Source of the DNA: Bacillota bacterium
GTDB taxonomy: Bacteria; Bacillota; Clostridia; Lachnospirales; Lachnospiraceae
Reading direction: 5' to 3'
NCBI GenBank assembly: GCA_023387655.1
Contig: JAEWHR010000106.1
Coordinates: forward strand, 1-5,348
DNA length: 5,348 nt
The number at the start of each line of letters is the position of its first letter. Positions within the stretch are counted from its first letter, which is position 1. The position numbers and the translations under genes are program-made. The notes under the pieces are model-generated. The model had not been told where the DNA came from. It saw only the letters and a list, made by a program, of their open reading frames with translations, and searched no databases. Shown piece after piece: positions 4,390 to 5,348 of this stretch.

Positions 4390-5348
4390 ATGAAGAAGAA
4401 AGGAAAACAATTGTTAGCACTCTTACTCTGCGGCATATTATTTGTTGGTTGTGGAAAAGGGAAAGGTACGCAGGACAATCCTACTTCAACCGGCAGTACG
4501 CTATTTAAAGGAGAACTTGAAAAGAATGTAACAATTCGTGTATTAGAAAATGATACTGCAATCGAAAGGGGATACTTTAAAGAATTAATTAATGCATTTA
4601 ATGAGAAATATAAAGAATATGGAATCGTTGCCGTAGATGCTAATATGGACCAATATTTAGACTTAGCAAATGATGGCCCTTATGGTTATGGCCCGGATAT
4701 TTTATATCAGGCAAATGATGTACTGATGAAGTATGTAAAAGGAAAGCACATTCTTCCATTGCCGGTGGAGTCTCTTGATTGTTATATGCAAATTCCGGAA
4801 ATTGCCTGGAAGGCTTATCAGGCTGAGGTGGATGGCAATGTTTATACTTGTGGTGTTCCTGTAAATGTTCAAGCTACTATGTTATATTATCGTAAAGATA
4901 TGTTACCAAAGGATTGGGAAAATACCTGGGATATTAATAAGAATAGTATTCCGGATATGCTAGAAAACTGGAATGAAATGTATCGTTATTCAAAAGAAAT
5001 TCATGAAACCGATAGTAACAAATATGGTTATATGGTCTCTCTTTATGATCCATACTTTTCTGCTGGATATTTGTTTTCTTATGGAGGCTATATCTTTGGA
5101 CAAAACAATACAGACCCTAAGGACATTGGACTAGGAACTGGTGACTCTCACAAAGGTGTTGCAGTATTAAAACAGCTTGCAAGCATTATGAATGAGGAAT
5201 GTATAGATGATACAATTAAAAGAAGTGCATACACCAAGTTGGGCGATGGAACCTATTTTGCTACGGTTACAACTCCGGATGTATATACAACCTTCTTAAA
5301 AGAACTTATGTTAACCTATGAAAAAGAAGGACTCTCAAATGATGAAGC
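4390..5348 (+). CDS. MalE-like ABC-transporter substrate-binding lipoprotein, 3' end cut by the window
   Basis: An open frame of 319 codons plus two bases with no stop, so the C-terminus lies beyond the window; family members are usually 400-450 residues. Residues 1-21 form a lipoprotein signal peptide: MKKKGK, a Leu-rich core, and FVGC with Cys21 lipidated (Phe at -3, as in the other lipoprotein here). A flexible linker precedes the mature domain, which starts with VTIRVLEND and a helix GYFKELINAFNEKY. PDILYQAND (102-110) and GVPVNVQATMLYYRKDML (155-172) are typical of the family-1 solute-binding fold of maltose/maltooligosaccharide proteins. Residues 181-192 add a calcium-loop motif. The protein would be anchored outside the membrane and deliver sugars to a permease, probably encoded next. 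Maltooligosaccharide specificity is inferred from the adjacent GH13 enzyme and LacI-type regulator. Confidence 0.9.
   Translation, partial: MKKKGKQLLALLLCGILFVGCGKGKGTQDNPTSTGSTLFKGELEKNVTIRVLENDTAIERGYFKELINAFNEKYKEYGIVAVDANMDQYLDLANDGPYGYGPDILYQANDVLMKYVKGKHILPLPVESLDCYMQIPEIAWKAYQAEVDGNVYTCGVPVNVQATMLYYRKDMLPKDWENTWDINKNSIPDMLENWNEMYRYSKEIHETDSNKYGYMVSLYDPYFSAGYLFSYGGYIFGQNNTDPKDIGLGTGDSHKGVAVLKQLASIMNEECIDDTIKRSAYTKLGDGTYFATVTTPDVYTTFLKELMLTYEKEGLSNDE
4930..4965 (+). other. EF-hand/thrombospondin-3-like calcium loop in the binding protein (residues 181-192)
   Basis: The twelve residues D-I-N-K-N-S-I-P-D-M-L-E fit the bacterial extracellular pattern D-x-[DN]-x-[DN]-x-[IL]-P-D-x-x-E, with oxygen ligands at positions 1, 3, 5, 9 and 12. 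It sits directly after the conserved YYRKDMLP strand, where it is flanked by Trp residues (W176, W180, W194). Asn replaces Asp at positions 3 and 5 and Ser replaces Gly at 6, so affinity for calcium may be reduced. Calcium binding is inferred. Confidence 0.5.

Overview
The window is AT-rich DNA with purine-rich Shine-Dalgarno sites, two lipoprotein signal peptides and a LacI-regulated sugar cluster. This suggests a low-GC Firmicute, most likely a member of Clostridia close to Lachnospiraceae. The taxonomic placement is inferred from composition and protein character, not from a search. The theme is uptake and breakdown of starch-derived maltooligosaccharides.

Layout. (1) 25-1524, plus strand: a surface lipoprotein with a lipobox, one Listeria/InlB-type B-repeat and three beta-rich modules that look like a diverged tandem repeat; probably a glycan (starch) binding protein. 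(2) 1525-2322, minus strand: a short LacI-family repressor whose stop codon directly abuts the lipoprotein's stop codon. (3) 2323-2452: a divergent control region with a near-consensus promoter for the repressor, placed so that its transcript should be leaderless, and three perfect inverted repeats spaced about 38 bp apart. (4) 2453-4177, plus strand: a cytoplasmic GH13 enzyme of the neopullulanase / cyclomaltodextrinase / maltogenic amylase type, with an N-terminal CBM34-like domain. (5) 4178-4389: a 212-base gap without a gene, holding a weak hairpin, a 27-bp tandem repeat and two further inverted repeats. (6) 4390 to the end, plus strand: the first 319 codons of a MalE-like ABC-transporter substrate-binding lipoprotein, cut by the window edge, with an EF-hand-like calcium-loop motif in it.

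How they may work together (inference): the surface lipoprotein captures starch fragments at the cell envelope, the binding protein passes maltooligosaccharides or cyclodextrins to an ABC permease (probably encoded beyond the window), the GH13 enzyme cuts them in the cytoplasm, and the LacI-type protein controls the divergent promoters. The parts with least precedent are the three-module lipoprotein, the shortened repressor with its apparently leaderless gene, the inverted-repeat array, and the calcium-loop motif in the binding protein. I found no RNA gene, insertion sequence, CRISPR array or phage feature.
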